64,000 bases of DNA from JAFECT01 sp036501825 (GTDB taxonomy: Bacteria > Pseudomonadota > Alphaproteobacteria > Caulobacterales > Caulobacteraceae), in contig DASXZP010000036.1 in the NCBI GenBank assembly GCA_036501825.1, positions 434,001-498,000 on the forward strand. The letters are read 5' to 3'. Made by a program: the position numbers and the translations under genes. This document shows, one piece after another, positions 50,525 through 58,235 of the stretch. The notes under the pieces are model-generated. The model worked only from the letters and a program-made list of their open reading frames with translations, searched no databases and was not told the origin of the DNA. How positions within the stretch are numbered: position 1 is the stretch's first letter; each line of letters opens with the position of its first letter.

Positions 50525-50635
50525 GTCCACGAACCACACGAACGCGTGGTGGTCGCCCTTGCGCGAAGCGCCTTCGAATTAGGATGCGCCTGCGGCGCAA
50601 AAACCTTGTTCGTGTGGTTCGTGTGGTTCGTGGAC
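50525..50635. repeat. Long inverted repeat, family C copy 2
   Basis: GTCCACGAACCACACGAA (50525-50542) pairs exactly with its complement at 50618-50635; the right side carries one more TTCGTGTGG unit. The middle contains CTGCGGCG and GCGCGAAGCGCC minor hairpins. It begins on the base after the nrdA terminator T-tract. The outer 18 bases equal those of the inner arms at 16465-16575. The rest of the 328-base gap up to 50795 holds only the start signals of the next gene. Confidence 0.9.
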
Positions 50636-50795
50636 AATCCTTTCTTCGTCCACCCCAAGCGCTGCCGTTTGACCGTTAACCAACCCACGGTTCCCCGGCA
50701 CGGAACCTGCACAGCCCCACGACGTTCGACGCAACAGGAGATGCGTTGAGTTTTCCGTCGCTTTTCAAGGCGATCGGGGAGTGCAGGAGGCGACG

Positions 50796-51584
50796 GTGCT
50801 GGGCCGTTCTTGGGTTGGGTTGGGGCTTCTGACGCTGGCGTTCGGCGCCGCGTCCGCCAACGCCCAGACTCTGTCCCAGACCGCCCCGGCTCCTGTCATC
50901 ACGCCCGTTCCCTGGGATGACGGCCTGCGCACGCCCGATCTCATCGACAACGGCGCCGCTACCTCGCTCGTCACCCCTTCGGGCGTCGTGTCCTGGACCT
51001 CCAACGAGACCTGGTTCCAGTCGGGCGCCAACGCCATCGACCGCATCCGCGTCACCTCCGGCTCGGCTGCGCTCGCGCCCGGCGCGCCGGTGTGGCTGAA
51101 TCCCTCGCTCGGCGATCAGATCTTCGACGTCAGCTACACCCGCGGCTGGCCCCGCGCCCTGTCGGTCCGCGCCAGCGGCTACGGCGTCGACGTCACCCCC
51201 CACGCGGGCGTGGGCCTGACCAGCGCCGGCGAAAGCGCCGAGGCCGGCGCCACCGTCCGCTTCGGCGGAAGCGACGCGCTCGATGAACTCGGCCGCCGGG
51301 GGGCGCCCGGCCACTGGTATTTCTACGCCCAGTCCAGCGGCCGCGCCGTCGGCTACAATCTGCTGCGCGGCGACCCGGCGTTCCACAGCGCCAACATCTT
51401 CACCCAGACCATGCCCGGCTACATGAGCGACGCGGAAGCCGGCGTCGCCTGGCGCCGCGGCGCGGTTCAGGCCGCCTTCGGCTACACCCAGCGCGACTTC
51501 TACCTCAGCAATATGCGCGACACGGGCATGCAGTCCCACGAGTCCGTCGTCGGCCTAACCTTCTCCTTCCGCCCAGGGCGGTGA
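50796..51584 (+). CDS. LpxR-like (DUF2219) outer-membrane beta-barrel protein
   Basis: A 262-residue exported protein. GTG 50796 is chosen because CAGGAGG ends 5 bases before it and the next 24 residues form a good signal peptide (LGLLTLAFGAASANAQ). The C-terminal half is made of alternating beta-strands (VDVTPHAGVGLTSAG, AEAGATVRFGG, WYFYAQSSGRAVGYN, AEAGVAWRRGAVQAAFGYTQR) and ends in Phe-Ser-Phe, as outer-membrane barrels do. The pattern recalls the lipid A 3'-O-deacylase LpxR family, but the N-terminal catalytic Asn-Asp pair is not clear, so enzymatic activity is open. Confidence 0.6.
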   Translation: MLGRSWVGLGLLTLAFGAASANAQTLSQTAPAPVITPVPWDDGLRTPDLIDNGAATSLVTPSGVVSWTSNETWFQSGANAIDRIRVTSGSAALAPGAPVWLNPSLGDQIFDVSYTRGWPRALSVRASGYGVDVTPHAGVGLTSAGESAEAGATVRFGGSDALDELGRRGAPGHWYFYAQSSGRAVGYNLLRGDPAFHSANIFTQTMPGYMSDAEAGVAWRRGAVQAAFGYTQRDFYLSNMRDTGMQSHESVVGLTFSFRPGR

Positions 51585-51597
51585 GGGAAGGAAGAGG

Positions 51598-51861
51598 GTC
51601 CACGGACCCACACGGATTCACACGGAAATTGAGCCATCCCCTTTGGTCGCGGCGTGTGCCGCAGGCCGCATAAAGACTTGCCCACGAAAAACACGAAAAG
51701 CACGAACGAGTCGGGTTTCCGTGGCCAGTCTTCGGCGCGAAGCGTCATCAAAGTTGAAGGCGCCTGCGGCGTAGGCAAATCAGCCTTTTCGTGCTTTTCG
51801 TGTTTTTCGTGGGCAGTCTTTTTCTTCTTCTTTCCGTGTGCGTCCGTGTGGGTCCGTGGAC
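51598..51861. repeat. Nested long inverted repeats (families B and D)
   Basis: The outer arms are GTCCACGGACCCACACGGA (51598-51616) and its exact complement (51843-51861), identical to the family B arms at 16420 and 29543. The inner arms start GCCCACGAAAAACACGAAAA (51680-51706, 27 bases) and match their complement at 51789-51815 exactly. The inner arm is a run of ACACGAAAA-type 9-base units. The element starts 13 bases after the LpxR-like stop and fills most of the 340-base gap before the next gene; no gene is seen inside. Confidence 0.92.
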
Positions 51862-51924
51862 CCTCTTTTTCCCGTAGCGGCGTTCGCCCACGGTGCTAGG
51901 CTCCCTTCAAGGGAGGGTCCGTCC

Positions 51925-52878
51925 ATGCGCCTGATCGTGTTCGCCAGTTGCGTGCTCCTGGGTCTGGCCGGGGCGGGGGCTGCGTCGGCCGCCAGTTTCG
52001 ACTGCGCCAAGGCCAGGTCGCGATCCGAGCTCATGATCTGCCAGACGCCCGCCCTGTCGGCGCTCGACGAGCAGATGATGGCGACCTACCGCGCCGACCT
52101 CGCGGTCTCGCCCACGCCGGTGAACCTGACGCTGGCCCAACGCCAGTGGATCGCCGATCGCGACAAGGGCGAACCGACCAACGACGTGGGCAAGTTCCGC
52201 CCCCTCACCGCCGACGAGATGGCCAACGACTACAACGACCGCATCAAGGCGCTGAAGGAAGAGATCGCACTCGCCGGCAAGGTCGGCGCCATGGCCTTCC
52301 CGCTCGCCGACCTCGCCAAGCGCTGCGCCCCGATCGGCGTCGACGGCAAGTGCGCGGTGTCAAAGTCAGGCCTGGTGAAGGGCTCGTCCACCCTCTGGTA
52401 CCAGTTGCAGGGCCCGCCCGACGGCGACAAGGACGACTTCACCCGCGGCGTCGTCGTGTTCGAAGCCGCCGGCGCCGGCATGCTGCGGCCGCGCCTGTGG
52501 AACTTCCTCGAAGGCGGTTACCTCGATCAACCGGAAATCGTGAAGTCGTCCGCCGGCGAACTGCTCTGGCTGCCCGCCACCGACGACGGCACCGGCGTGT
52601 TCAACGAAGACCTGCTCTACCATCAGGTCGCAGGTCACTGGCGCGACATCGACCTGCAGACCTGGAAGAACGACCTCGCCAAACGCCTGCCGAAAGACCG
52701 CCAAGTCTGGAAGGGCGTGCCCTACCAGTTTGGCCGTATGCGCACGACCACCGGCCTCTGGCGCCCCGACGACGGCAACTGCTGCCCCACCGGCGGCCAG
52801 GCCGCGGTCACGTTCAAGATCGCCGGCGACAAGCTCGAGATCGTCTCGGTGACGCGCAGCGAGAAGAACCTGGAATAG
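51925..52878 (+). CDS. Exported protein with LprI-like (DUF1311) N-terminal domain
   Basis: A 317-residue periplasmic protein. A signal peptide (about 1-21, ending GAASAAS) leads to an LprI-like domain (FDCAKARSRSELMICQTPALSALDEQMMATYRADLA, then LTLAQRQWIADRDKGE) with the typical Cys pair; LprI-type proteins can inhibit lysozyme. The following 200 residues are not recognised; they include further Cys (KRCAPIG, GKCAVS, GNCCPTGG) and many Trp. GGGAGG precedes the ATG. It lies in the accessory block between nrdA and nrdB. The lysozyme link is family inference only. Confidence 0.7.
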   Translation: MRLIVFASCVLLGLAGAGAASAASFDCAKARSRSELMICQTPALSALDEQMMATYRADLAVSPTPVNLTLAQRQWIADRDKGEPTNDVGKFRPLTADEMANDYNDRIKALKEEIALAGKVGAMAFPLADLAKRCAPIGVDGKCAVSKSGLVKGSSTLWYQLQGPPDGDKDDFTRGVVVFEAAGAGMLRPRLWNFLEGGYLDQPEIVKSSAGELLWLPATDDGTGVFNEDLLYHQVAGHWRDIDLQTWKNDLAKRLPKDRQVWKGVPYQFGRMRTTTGLWRPDDGNCCPTGGQAAVTFKIAGDKLEIVSVTRSEKNLE

Positions 52879-52927
52879 GCTGTCTCGGCGATGCATCTTT
52901 GGCGCGACTACGCTAACGTCAGTACCA

Positions 52928-53680
52928 ATGCGCTACAGAAGCAAATTTCGAACTGCCGCACGTCGAAGGCTTTGCTACCGCAAGGTTAGACAGCTTCGTC
53001 CGGCAATATTTTACTTCATAGTGCTAGTGGCATTTGTGGCTCTTCTCTTCATTTCCGGAAAGTTGCCAAATTTTCCCGGAAAAGATTCGAACGCACAATT
53101 GGCGTACTACACACTTTGGTTGATGATATTCACTGGTGCGCTCGCCGTGACTTCAACAATTCAAATTGCTTTCCTCACTAGAGCCGATCAAGCCAATAAA
53201 AAATCAAGCGAAGCCTCTGCGCGTGCGGCAAATGCCGCAGCCCGTAACAGTAAGGCCTTGCTGATGGTTGAGCGCGCCTACGTGTTCGCAGGAGTTGGGA
53301 AAATAGTTTCTGGCAAAGAAAAAGGAAATTCAGCTACAATTTACATGCGTATGCGTAATACCGGTAAAACACCAGCTAGAATTATTGGGATATTATTTGA
53401 GTCGCTAGCTGACGCTCCGAAAAACCCAATCCCGAGCTACGTTAGTAACGAGTATGTAATCGACAACATAGTTCCGGCCGATGATTTATTTCATTTCGGT
53501 CCCACTAACGTGACAGTACCGTGCGTGGTAGCTGGCTATATTCGATACATCGACGTTTTCAAAAGTGAGCACATCAGCAGGATTTGCATACGCCTCAATG
53601 AAATCACCACAAATCCCGAAGGTGAGCTGATGATAAGCACCGACGCCAGCGGTCCATCGACGTGGAACGATTGGGACTAA
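52928..53680 (+). CDS. AT-rich foreign-looking membrane protein of unknown function
   Basis: A 250-residue protein with an Arg-rich N-terminus, two membrane segments (about 26-43 and 60-82), an Ala-rich helix (SSEASARAANAAARNSKAL) and a C-terminal beta-rich domain (ALLMVERAYVFAGVG, YMRMRNTGKTPARIIG). The pattern of AYV followed by NTGKTPA occurs in many unannotated proteobacterial proteins. Base use differs sharply from its neighbours: the 60 bases from 53281 contain only 24 G or C, and A/T-ending codons are frequent. The ribosome-binding site is poor. It probably arrived by transfer, and lies between nrdA and nrdB. Confidence 0.75.
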   Translation: MRYRSKFRTAARRRLCYRKVRQLRPAIFYFIVLVAFVALLFISGKLPNFPGKDSNAQLAYYTLWLMIFTGALAVTSTIQIAFLTRADQANKKSSEASARAANAAARNSKALLMVERAYVFAGVGKIVSGKEKGNSATIYMRMRNTGKTPARIIGILFESLADAPKNPIPSYVSNEYVIDNIVPADDLFHFGPTNVTVPCVVAGYIRYIDVFKSEHISRICIRLNEITTNPEGELMISTDASGPSTWNDWD

Positions 53681-53711
53681 GGTACGCCCGTTTGGACTTT
53701 ATCCACCTTCG

Positions 53712-53759
53712 ACCCCATATCTTGTGGGTAAGCGGAGGCTTGGCCGCTACCGATTGTGG
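53712..53759 (+). promoter_or_regulatory. Tandem NrdR-box-like sites before nrdB
   Basis: ACCCCATATCTTGTGG (53712-53727) matches the NrdR consensus at 12 of 16 positions, and CCGCTACCGATTGTGG (53744-53759) at 10 of 16. Their centres are 32 bases apart, the same spacing as the pair before nrdA. They lie about 90-130 bases before the nrdB start, in a 165-base gap. This supports a separate, co-regulated promoter for nrdB. Confidence 0.55.
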
Positions 53760-53845
53760 GGTGTGGCGTCCTGGGCAGTGGACGCGGCCTCGATTCGGAG
53801 CCAAGACTTTCCGTTCGGTCCAACCCCCGTCGCCAGGCGCCTCTG

Positions 53846-54898
53846 ATGAACGCTCCAGTCCTTTCCGCTTCCCGTCTTCCCGGCCTGCTCACGCCGTCGC
53901 CCTCGTACAAGCCCTTCCGCTACCCGTGGGCCTACGACATGTGGAAGAAGCAGCAGCAGGTCCACTGGATGCCCGAAGAGGTGCCGCTGGGCGAGGACTG
54001 CAAGGATTGGGCGGCCAATCTCAACGACCGTGAGCGCAATCTGCTGACGCAGATCTTCCGCTTCTTCACCCAGTCCGACATCGAGGTCGCGGACAACTAC
54101 ATGGAACGCTACGGCCGGGTGTTCAAACCGACCGAAGTAAAGATGATGCTCTCCTCCTTCGCCAACATGGAGACCATCCACATCGCGGCCTATGCGCTGC
54201 TGCTCGAAACCATCGGCATGCCCGAGAGCGAGTTCGGCGCCTTCATGGAATACGACGCCATGAAGGCCAAGCACGACTACATGCAGAAGTTCGGCGTCGA
54301 CACCAACGCGGACATCGCGCGCACGCTCGCCATGTTCGGCGGCTTCACCGAAGGCCTGCAATTGTTCGCGTCGTTTGCGATGCTGATGAACTTCCCGCGC
54401 TTCAACAAGATGAAGGGCATGGGCCAGATCGTGTCGTGGTCGGTGCGCGACGAGAGCCTGCACTGCGAAGGCATCATCAAGCTCTATCACGCCTTCAACA
54501 AGGAAACCGGCGCGGTGACGCCGGCCGTGGCCGCCGACATCGTCGACTGCTGCAAGACGGTGGTGAGCCTGGAAGACAAGTTCATCGACCTCGCCTTCGA
54601 GGCCGGCGAAGTGCAGGGCATGACGCCCGACGACATCAAGGCCTATATCCGCTTCATCGCCGACTGGCGCCTGCGCCAGCTCGAGCTGCCGAGCGTCTAC
54701 GGGGTGAAGGAAAACCCGCTGCCCTGGCTGCAGTCGCTGCTGTCCGGCGTCGAACACGCCAACTTCTTCGAAGCCCGCGCCACCGAATACTCCAAGGCCG
54801 CCACGCGGGGATCCTGGCACGGCGCGGAGGGGGTGTGGACGGCGTTCGACAGCATGCTGGAAAAAAGGAAAGAGGCGGAAACCGCGCCGGCGGAGTAA
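53846..54898 (+). CDS. nrdB: Class I ribonucleoside-diphosphate reductase, beta (radical) subunit
   Basis: A 350-residue diiron protein that generates the tyrosyl radical used by NrdA. Metal ligands by alignment: Asp78 (FFTQSDIE), Glu109 and His112 (NMETIH), with the later Glu and the EGLQLFASFAML and RDESLHCEG segments giving the rest. The radical tyrosine is Tyr116, seven residues after Glu109, as in E. coli. No N-terminal ATP-cone is fused here either. ATG 53846 gives the family start (SPSYKPFRYPWAYDMWKKQQQVHW). The C-terminal tail is Glu/Ala rich. Confidence 0.95.
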   Translation: MNAPVLSASRLPGLLTPSPSYKPFRYPWAYDMWKKQQQVHWMPEEVPLGEDCKDWAANLNDRERNLLTQIFRFFTQSDIEVADNYMERYGRVFKPTEVKMMLSSFANMETIHIAAYALLLETIGMPESEFGAFMEYDAMKAKHDYMQKFGVDTNADIARTLAMFGGFTEGLQLFASFAMLMNFPRFNKMKGMGQIVSWSVRDESLHCEGIIKLYHAFNKETGAVTPAVAADIVDCCKTVVSLEDKFIDLAFEAGEVQGMTPDDIKAYIRFIADWRLRQLELPSVYGVKENPLPWLQSLLSGVEHANFFEARATEYSKAATRGSWHGAEGVWTAFDSMLEKRKEAETAPAE

Positions 54899-54928
54899 GC
54901 TCGGCCGTTATCAACCGGCCCGGGCCTC

Positions 54929-55798
54929 ATGCCGCGACGAAAGACGCCTTTGTTTCTGAGAGCGCTCATCGTCCTGCTCGTGCTCGTCGTGGCGGGCTAC
55001 GGCGGCGCGCTGGTCTGGCTGAAGGCGCACCAGCGCGAATTCATTTACTTCCCGGGCAAGGCGCACGTGCCGCCGTCGCGGGTGAACCTCGATGAGTTTC
55101 AGGCGGTGGAAATCCGCACCCCGGACGGTGAACGCCTGGTCGGCTGGTGGAAGCCGCCGCCGCGGCCGGGCGAGGGCGTGGTGCTCTACCTGCACGGCAA
55201 CGGCAGCGACCTGACCGACCGCGCGCCGCGGTTTCGCGACCTGGGCGTCGCCGGGTTCGGCGTCCTCGGCATCGACTGGCGCGGCTACGGCGGCTCGACC
55301 GGCAAGCCCAGCGAGACGGGTCTGAACACCGACGCGCTCGCCGCCTACGATTGGATCCGCGCGCAGCGCCCCGACGCCAAGATCGCCGTGTTCGGCGAGA
55401 GCCTGGGCACGGGGCCGTCGATGTATCTGGCGACCCGGCGGCCCGTCGCCGGGGTGCTGATCGATTCCGGCTATGCCTCGATCCTGCGCCTGGCCAGTCG
55501 CCAGATGCCGCTGGTTCCGGTTTCGTGGCTGCTCACCGACACCTACAAGGCCGAAGACCGCGTCGCCCACATCAACGCGCCGCTGCTGATGGCCCACTGC
55601 GACGCCGACGACGTGATCCCCATCACTGAAGGCCGCCGCCTGTTCGCCGCCGCGCGCGAGCCGAAGCAGATGCTCGTCCTGCACGGCTGCGGCCACGTCG
55701 AAACCTGGCGTGAACCGCAGCAGTCCTACATGATCTCCCGTCTGCACACGTGGCTCGACCCGCAAGCCGGCGGCGCGATTGCGCCCAAGAAAGAATAA
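54929..55798 (+). CDS. Membrane-anchored alpha/beta hydrolase (YfhR/BEM46-like)
   Basis: A 289-residue protein with an N-terminal membrane anchor (about 9-32, LRALIVLLVLVVAGYGGALVWL) and an alpha/beta hydrolase domain. The oxyanion region is VVLYLHGNGSDLTDR, the nucleophile elbow FGESLGTG, and the catalytic Asp and His lie in HCDADDVIPI and LHGCGHVETW. This is the ABHD13/YfhR-like branch, whose substrates are unknown. It follows nrdB by 30 bases in the same direction. Its TAA stop is also the first part of a repeat arm. Confidence 0.85.
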   Translation: MPRRKTPLFLRALIVLLVLVVAGYGGALVWLKAHQREFIYFPGKAHVPPSRVNLDEFQAVEIRTPDGERLVGWWKPPPRPGEGVVLYLHGNGSDLTDRAPRFRDLGVAGFGVLGIDWRGYGGSTGKPSETGLNTDALAAYDWIRAQRPDAKIAVFGESLGTGPSMYLATRRPVAGVLIDSGYASILRLASRQMPLVPVSWLLTDTYKAEDRVAHINAPLLMAHCDADDVIPITEGRRLFAAAREPKQMLVLHGCGHVETWREPQQSYMISRLHTWLDPQAGGAIAPKKE

Positions 55799-55900
55799 CC
55801 GCGGAGATCGCGGAGAAAGAAGAAAAGCCGCTGAGGACGCAGAGAAGATTTCTCTCCGCGATCTCTGCGACTTTATCTTTCTCTGCGATCTCTGCGGTTA
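55796..55900. repeat. Inverted and tandem repeat (GCGGAGATCGCGGAGA family)
   Basis: The left arm (55796-55820) begins TAACCGCGGAGATCGCGGAG and the right arm (55876-55900) begins TCTTTCTCTGCGATCTCTGC. They complement each other at 23 of 25 positions. Between them the related words GACGCAGAGAAGA and TCTCTCCGCGATCTCTGCG form further stems. The left arm includes the stop codon of the upstream hydrolase gene. The hybrid kinase gene converges and ends at 55930. There is no canonical T-tract, but the stems would occur in both 3' ends. Confidence 0.85.
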
Positions 55901-55929
55901 ATTCTTTGGAGGGCGCTGCGCGCCGGTGT

Positions 55930-58038
55930 TTATGCCGCTTCGCTTTCGCGGTCCGCGCTCTCGTTCAGCACCTGCAGCATGGTGTCGAACAACGCCGCGC
56001 GGTTGATCGGCTTGCCGACGTGGGCGTTCATGCCGGCGTCGCGGCAGAGCGCTACGTCGCGGCTGGTGACGTCGGCGGTCATCGCCACGATCGGCACCTG
56101 GCACTGCGGGCCGGGCAGGGCGCGGATGGCGCGCGAGGCGGCGAAACCGTCCATCTCGGGCATGTGGATGTCCATCAGGATCAGGTCGAAACCGCCGGCG
56201 CGCGCCGCTTCCACCGCGCGCACGCCGTCCTGACAGGTCGCAACTTCACAGCCGGCCGAGGTCAGCAACAGCGACGCGACTTCGCGGTTGATCGGATGGT
56301 CGTCCACCACCAGCACCCGGATGGCGCGGTCGAGCGTATCGACACCCTCGCCGTCGTTCGCCTGGGCGAGCGCCGTCGCCGCCGTCAGCGGCACGCGGAA
56401 CCAGAAGTCCGACCCGCGCGGCTCACGCGGGGTGACGCCGATATCGCCGCCCATCAGCTCGATCAGCGATTTGGAAATGGCCAGGCCAAGGCCCGTGCCG
56501 CCATAGGTGCGGGTGATGCTGGAATCCACCTGCGAGAAGGGCTGGAACAGGCGGTCGCGCTTGGCCTCGGCGACGCCGATGCCGGTGTCGAGCACGCGCA
56601 CGGTCACCGCGTCGTTGTCTTCGCCGGCGACCGCGGCCACCTCGATCTCGACGCTGCCGTCGGCGGTGAACTTCACCGCATTGTTCACCAGGTTGAGCAG
56701 CACCTGGCGCAGACGCAGATCGTCGGCCATGTACAGCCGCTCGGAATCCAGCGCGCTGACGACGCTGAGACTGAGCCCCTTGGCCTCGGCGCCGGGCCGC
56801 GCGATCGCGGCGACTTCCTCCACCAGTTGCGTGAGGTCCGTGGGCGAGGGGTTCAGGTCGAACTGCTTGGCCTCGATCTTGGAGAAATCGAGGATGTCGT
56901 TGACCAGCGACAGCAGAATGTCGCTCGATCCCAGCACCAGGCCCACCTGGCGCCGCGCCTCGAGGTCGAGATCGCCCCGCCCATGCAGCGCGCGCGAGAA
57001 GCCGATGATGCCGTTCAGCGGCGTGCGAATCTCGTGGCTCATCACCGCCAGGAAGCGCGACTTGGCCTGAGCCGCGTTCTCCGCCTCGGCGCGCGCGGCG
57101 CGGGCGGCGGCGTGGCTGCGCTCGAGCCGTTGAGCGGCGCGGTTGCGTTCGCCCAGCGCATTGGTGGCGGGCAGCGCGCAGCAGAAGATGGAAATCAGGA
57201 ACAGTTGCAGCTTGTCCTGATCGACGAACGGATGCGTCGTCGACAACAGCGCAATCGGCCCATAGCCGCGCACGGTCAGCGCAATGGCGGGGATGGCCGC
57301 CGCCATCACCGAGCTCGACACCCACGGCGGCCCGGCGCGGAAGGCGGTCAGGATCAGCAGCGGATAGATCAGCAGCAGCATCGGCGAGCGCGAGAACGAA
57401 AACGCGCAGAAGGTCACCGCGACGGTCAGCGCCAGCAGGGCCCAGCGTTCCAGCACGCTGGCGTCGCACTTATAAACCGCGCGGTTGCTCTTCACCGCCA
57501 GCAGCACCGCCGGCGTGGCCAAGATCATGCCCAGCGAGTCGCAGGCGATCCACATATACCAGTCGCGCCAGTCGAAGCCGTGCGGCTCGGTCGCGGCGCG
57601 ATAAAGGTCGCCGATCGTCGCCTCGCCGGTCGCCGTGATCAGCGCGACCACAACGAACTGCGCCAGCCGCTTGATGCGCGAAAGATCGGTCGCGGCCCCG
57701 CAGAAGCTGCGCACCAGAAAGGCGGTGAGCAGCACCAGCGCGGTGTTCAGGCCCGAATAGAGAATGTTCAGGTCGACGCTGAGCTTGCCGATGGCGTTCT
57801 CGACGACGTTGATGGCGAGACAGACGCCGAGGAACCCGAACCCCAGCCGTCGCGGCAGCACCAGCAGGGCGGCGACCACCACTCCGTTCGCGGGCCAGAA
57901 CGCCGAGTTGGTCTCGCTGTCGCGGCAGAAGGCCACGCCCACGAACACCAGCGCCGTATAGACCGCCAGCAACAGGGCTGCGGTCGGAAGGCCCCGCCGG
58001 GGTTCCGCCGGCCGGTACAGACGCCATTTGCGGGGCAT
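55930..58038 (-). CDS. MASE1-type hybrid histidine kinase
   Basis: A 702-residue membrane sensor. The first 290 residues hold about eight membrane segments with the MASE1 look (FWPANGVVVAALLVLPRRLG, WYMWIACDSLGMILATPAVLL, RAGPPWVSSSVMAAAIPAI). A short coiled coil (RLERSHAAARAARAEAENAAQ) leads to HisKA with His335 (MSHEIRTPLNG), a HATPase_c domain (NLVNNAVKFTADG, DTGIGV, YGGTGLGLAISKSLI) and a C-terminal receiver with phospho-Asp623 in LMDIHMPEMDG. The signal is unknown. A separate phosphotransfer protein or output regulator would be needed and is not nearby. Confidence 0.9.
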   Translation of the reverse strand: MPRKWRLYRPAEPRRGLPTAALLLAVYTALVFVGVAFCRDSETNSAFWPANGVVVAALLVLPRRLGFGFLGVCLAINVVENAIGKLSVDLNILYSGLNTALVLLTAFLVRSFCGAATDLSRIKRLAQFVVVALITATGEATIGDLYRAATEPHGFDWRDWYMWIACDSLGMILATPAVLLAVKSNRAVYKCDASVLERWALLALTVAVTFCAFSFSRSPMLLLIYPLLILTAFRAGPPWVSSSVMAAAIPAIALTVRGYGPIALLSTTHPFVDQDKLQLFLISIFCCALPATNALGERNRAAQRLERSHAAARAARAEAENAAQAKSRFLAVMSHEIRTPLNGIIGFSRALHGRGDLDLEARRQVGLVLGSSDILLSLVNDILDFSKIEAKQFDLNPSPTDLTQLVEEVAAIARPGAEAKGLSLSVVSALDSERLYMADDLRLRQVLLNLVNNAVKFTADGSVEIEVAAVAGEDNDAVTVRVLDTGIGVAEAKRDRLFQPFSQVDSSITRTYGGTGLGLAISKSLIELMGGDIGVTPREPRGSDFWFRVPLTAATALAQANDGEGVDTLDRAIRVLVVDDHPINREVASLLLTSAGCEVATCQDGVRAVEAARAGGFDLILMDIHMPEMDGFAASRAIRALPGPQCQVPIVAMTADVTSRDVALCRDAGMNAHVGKPINRAALFDTMLQVLNESADRESEAA

Positions 58039-58235
58039 GAAAGACCCGTGAAACGCGAGCGCATCGGTTCGCTCGACCCCAAGTCTGCCTCAAACCTCTG
58101 AGGATTTCCTTACGTCGCCCGGCGACAAAACTGATCCGCGGGGCCGGTTGGGGCGTATCACCCCGTTGTCTCATAAGGGGTTTGCGCCGCAGCGGCGGCC
58201 CGGTTCAGGATGGGGGTCCTCTTCAGGATGTGGGC

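Noticed and set aside
55750..58101. 783-codon plus-strand frame over the hybrid kinase
   Set aside because: Antisense to a well-supported kinase; the product is Arg/Gln/His-rich low complexity with no start signal.
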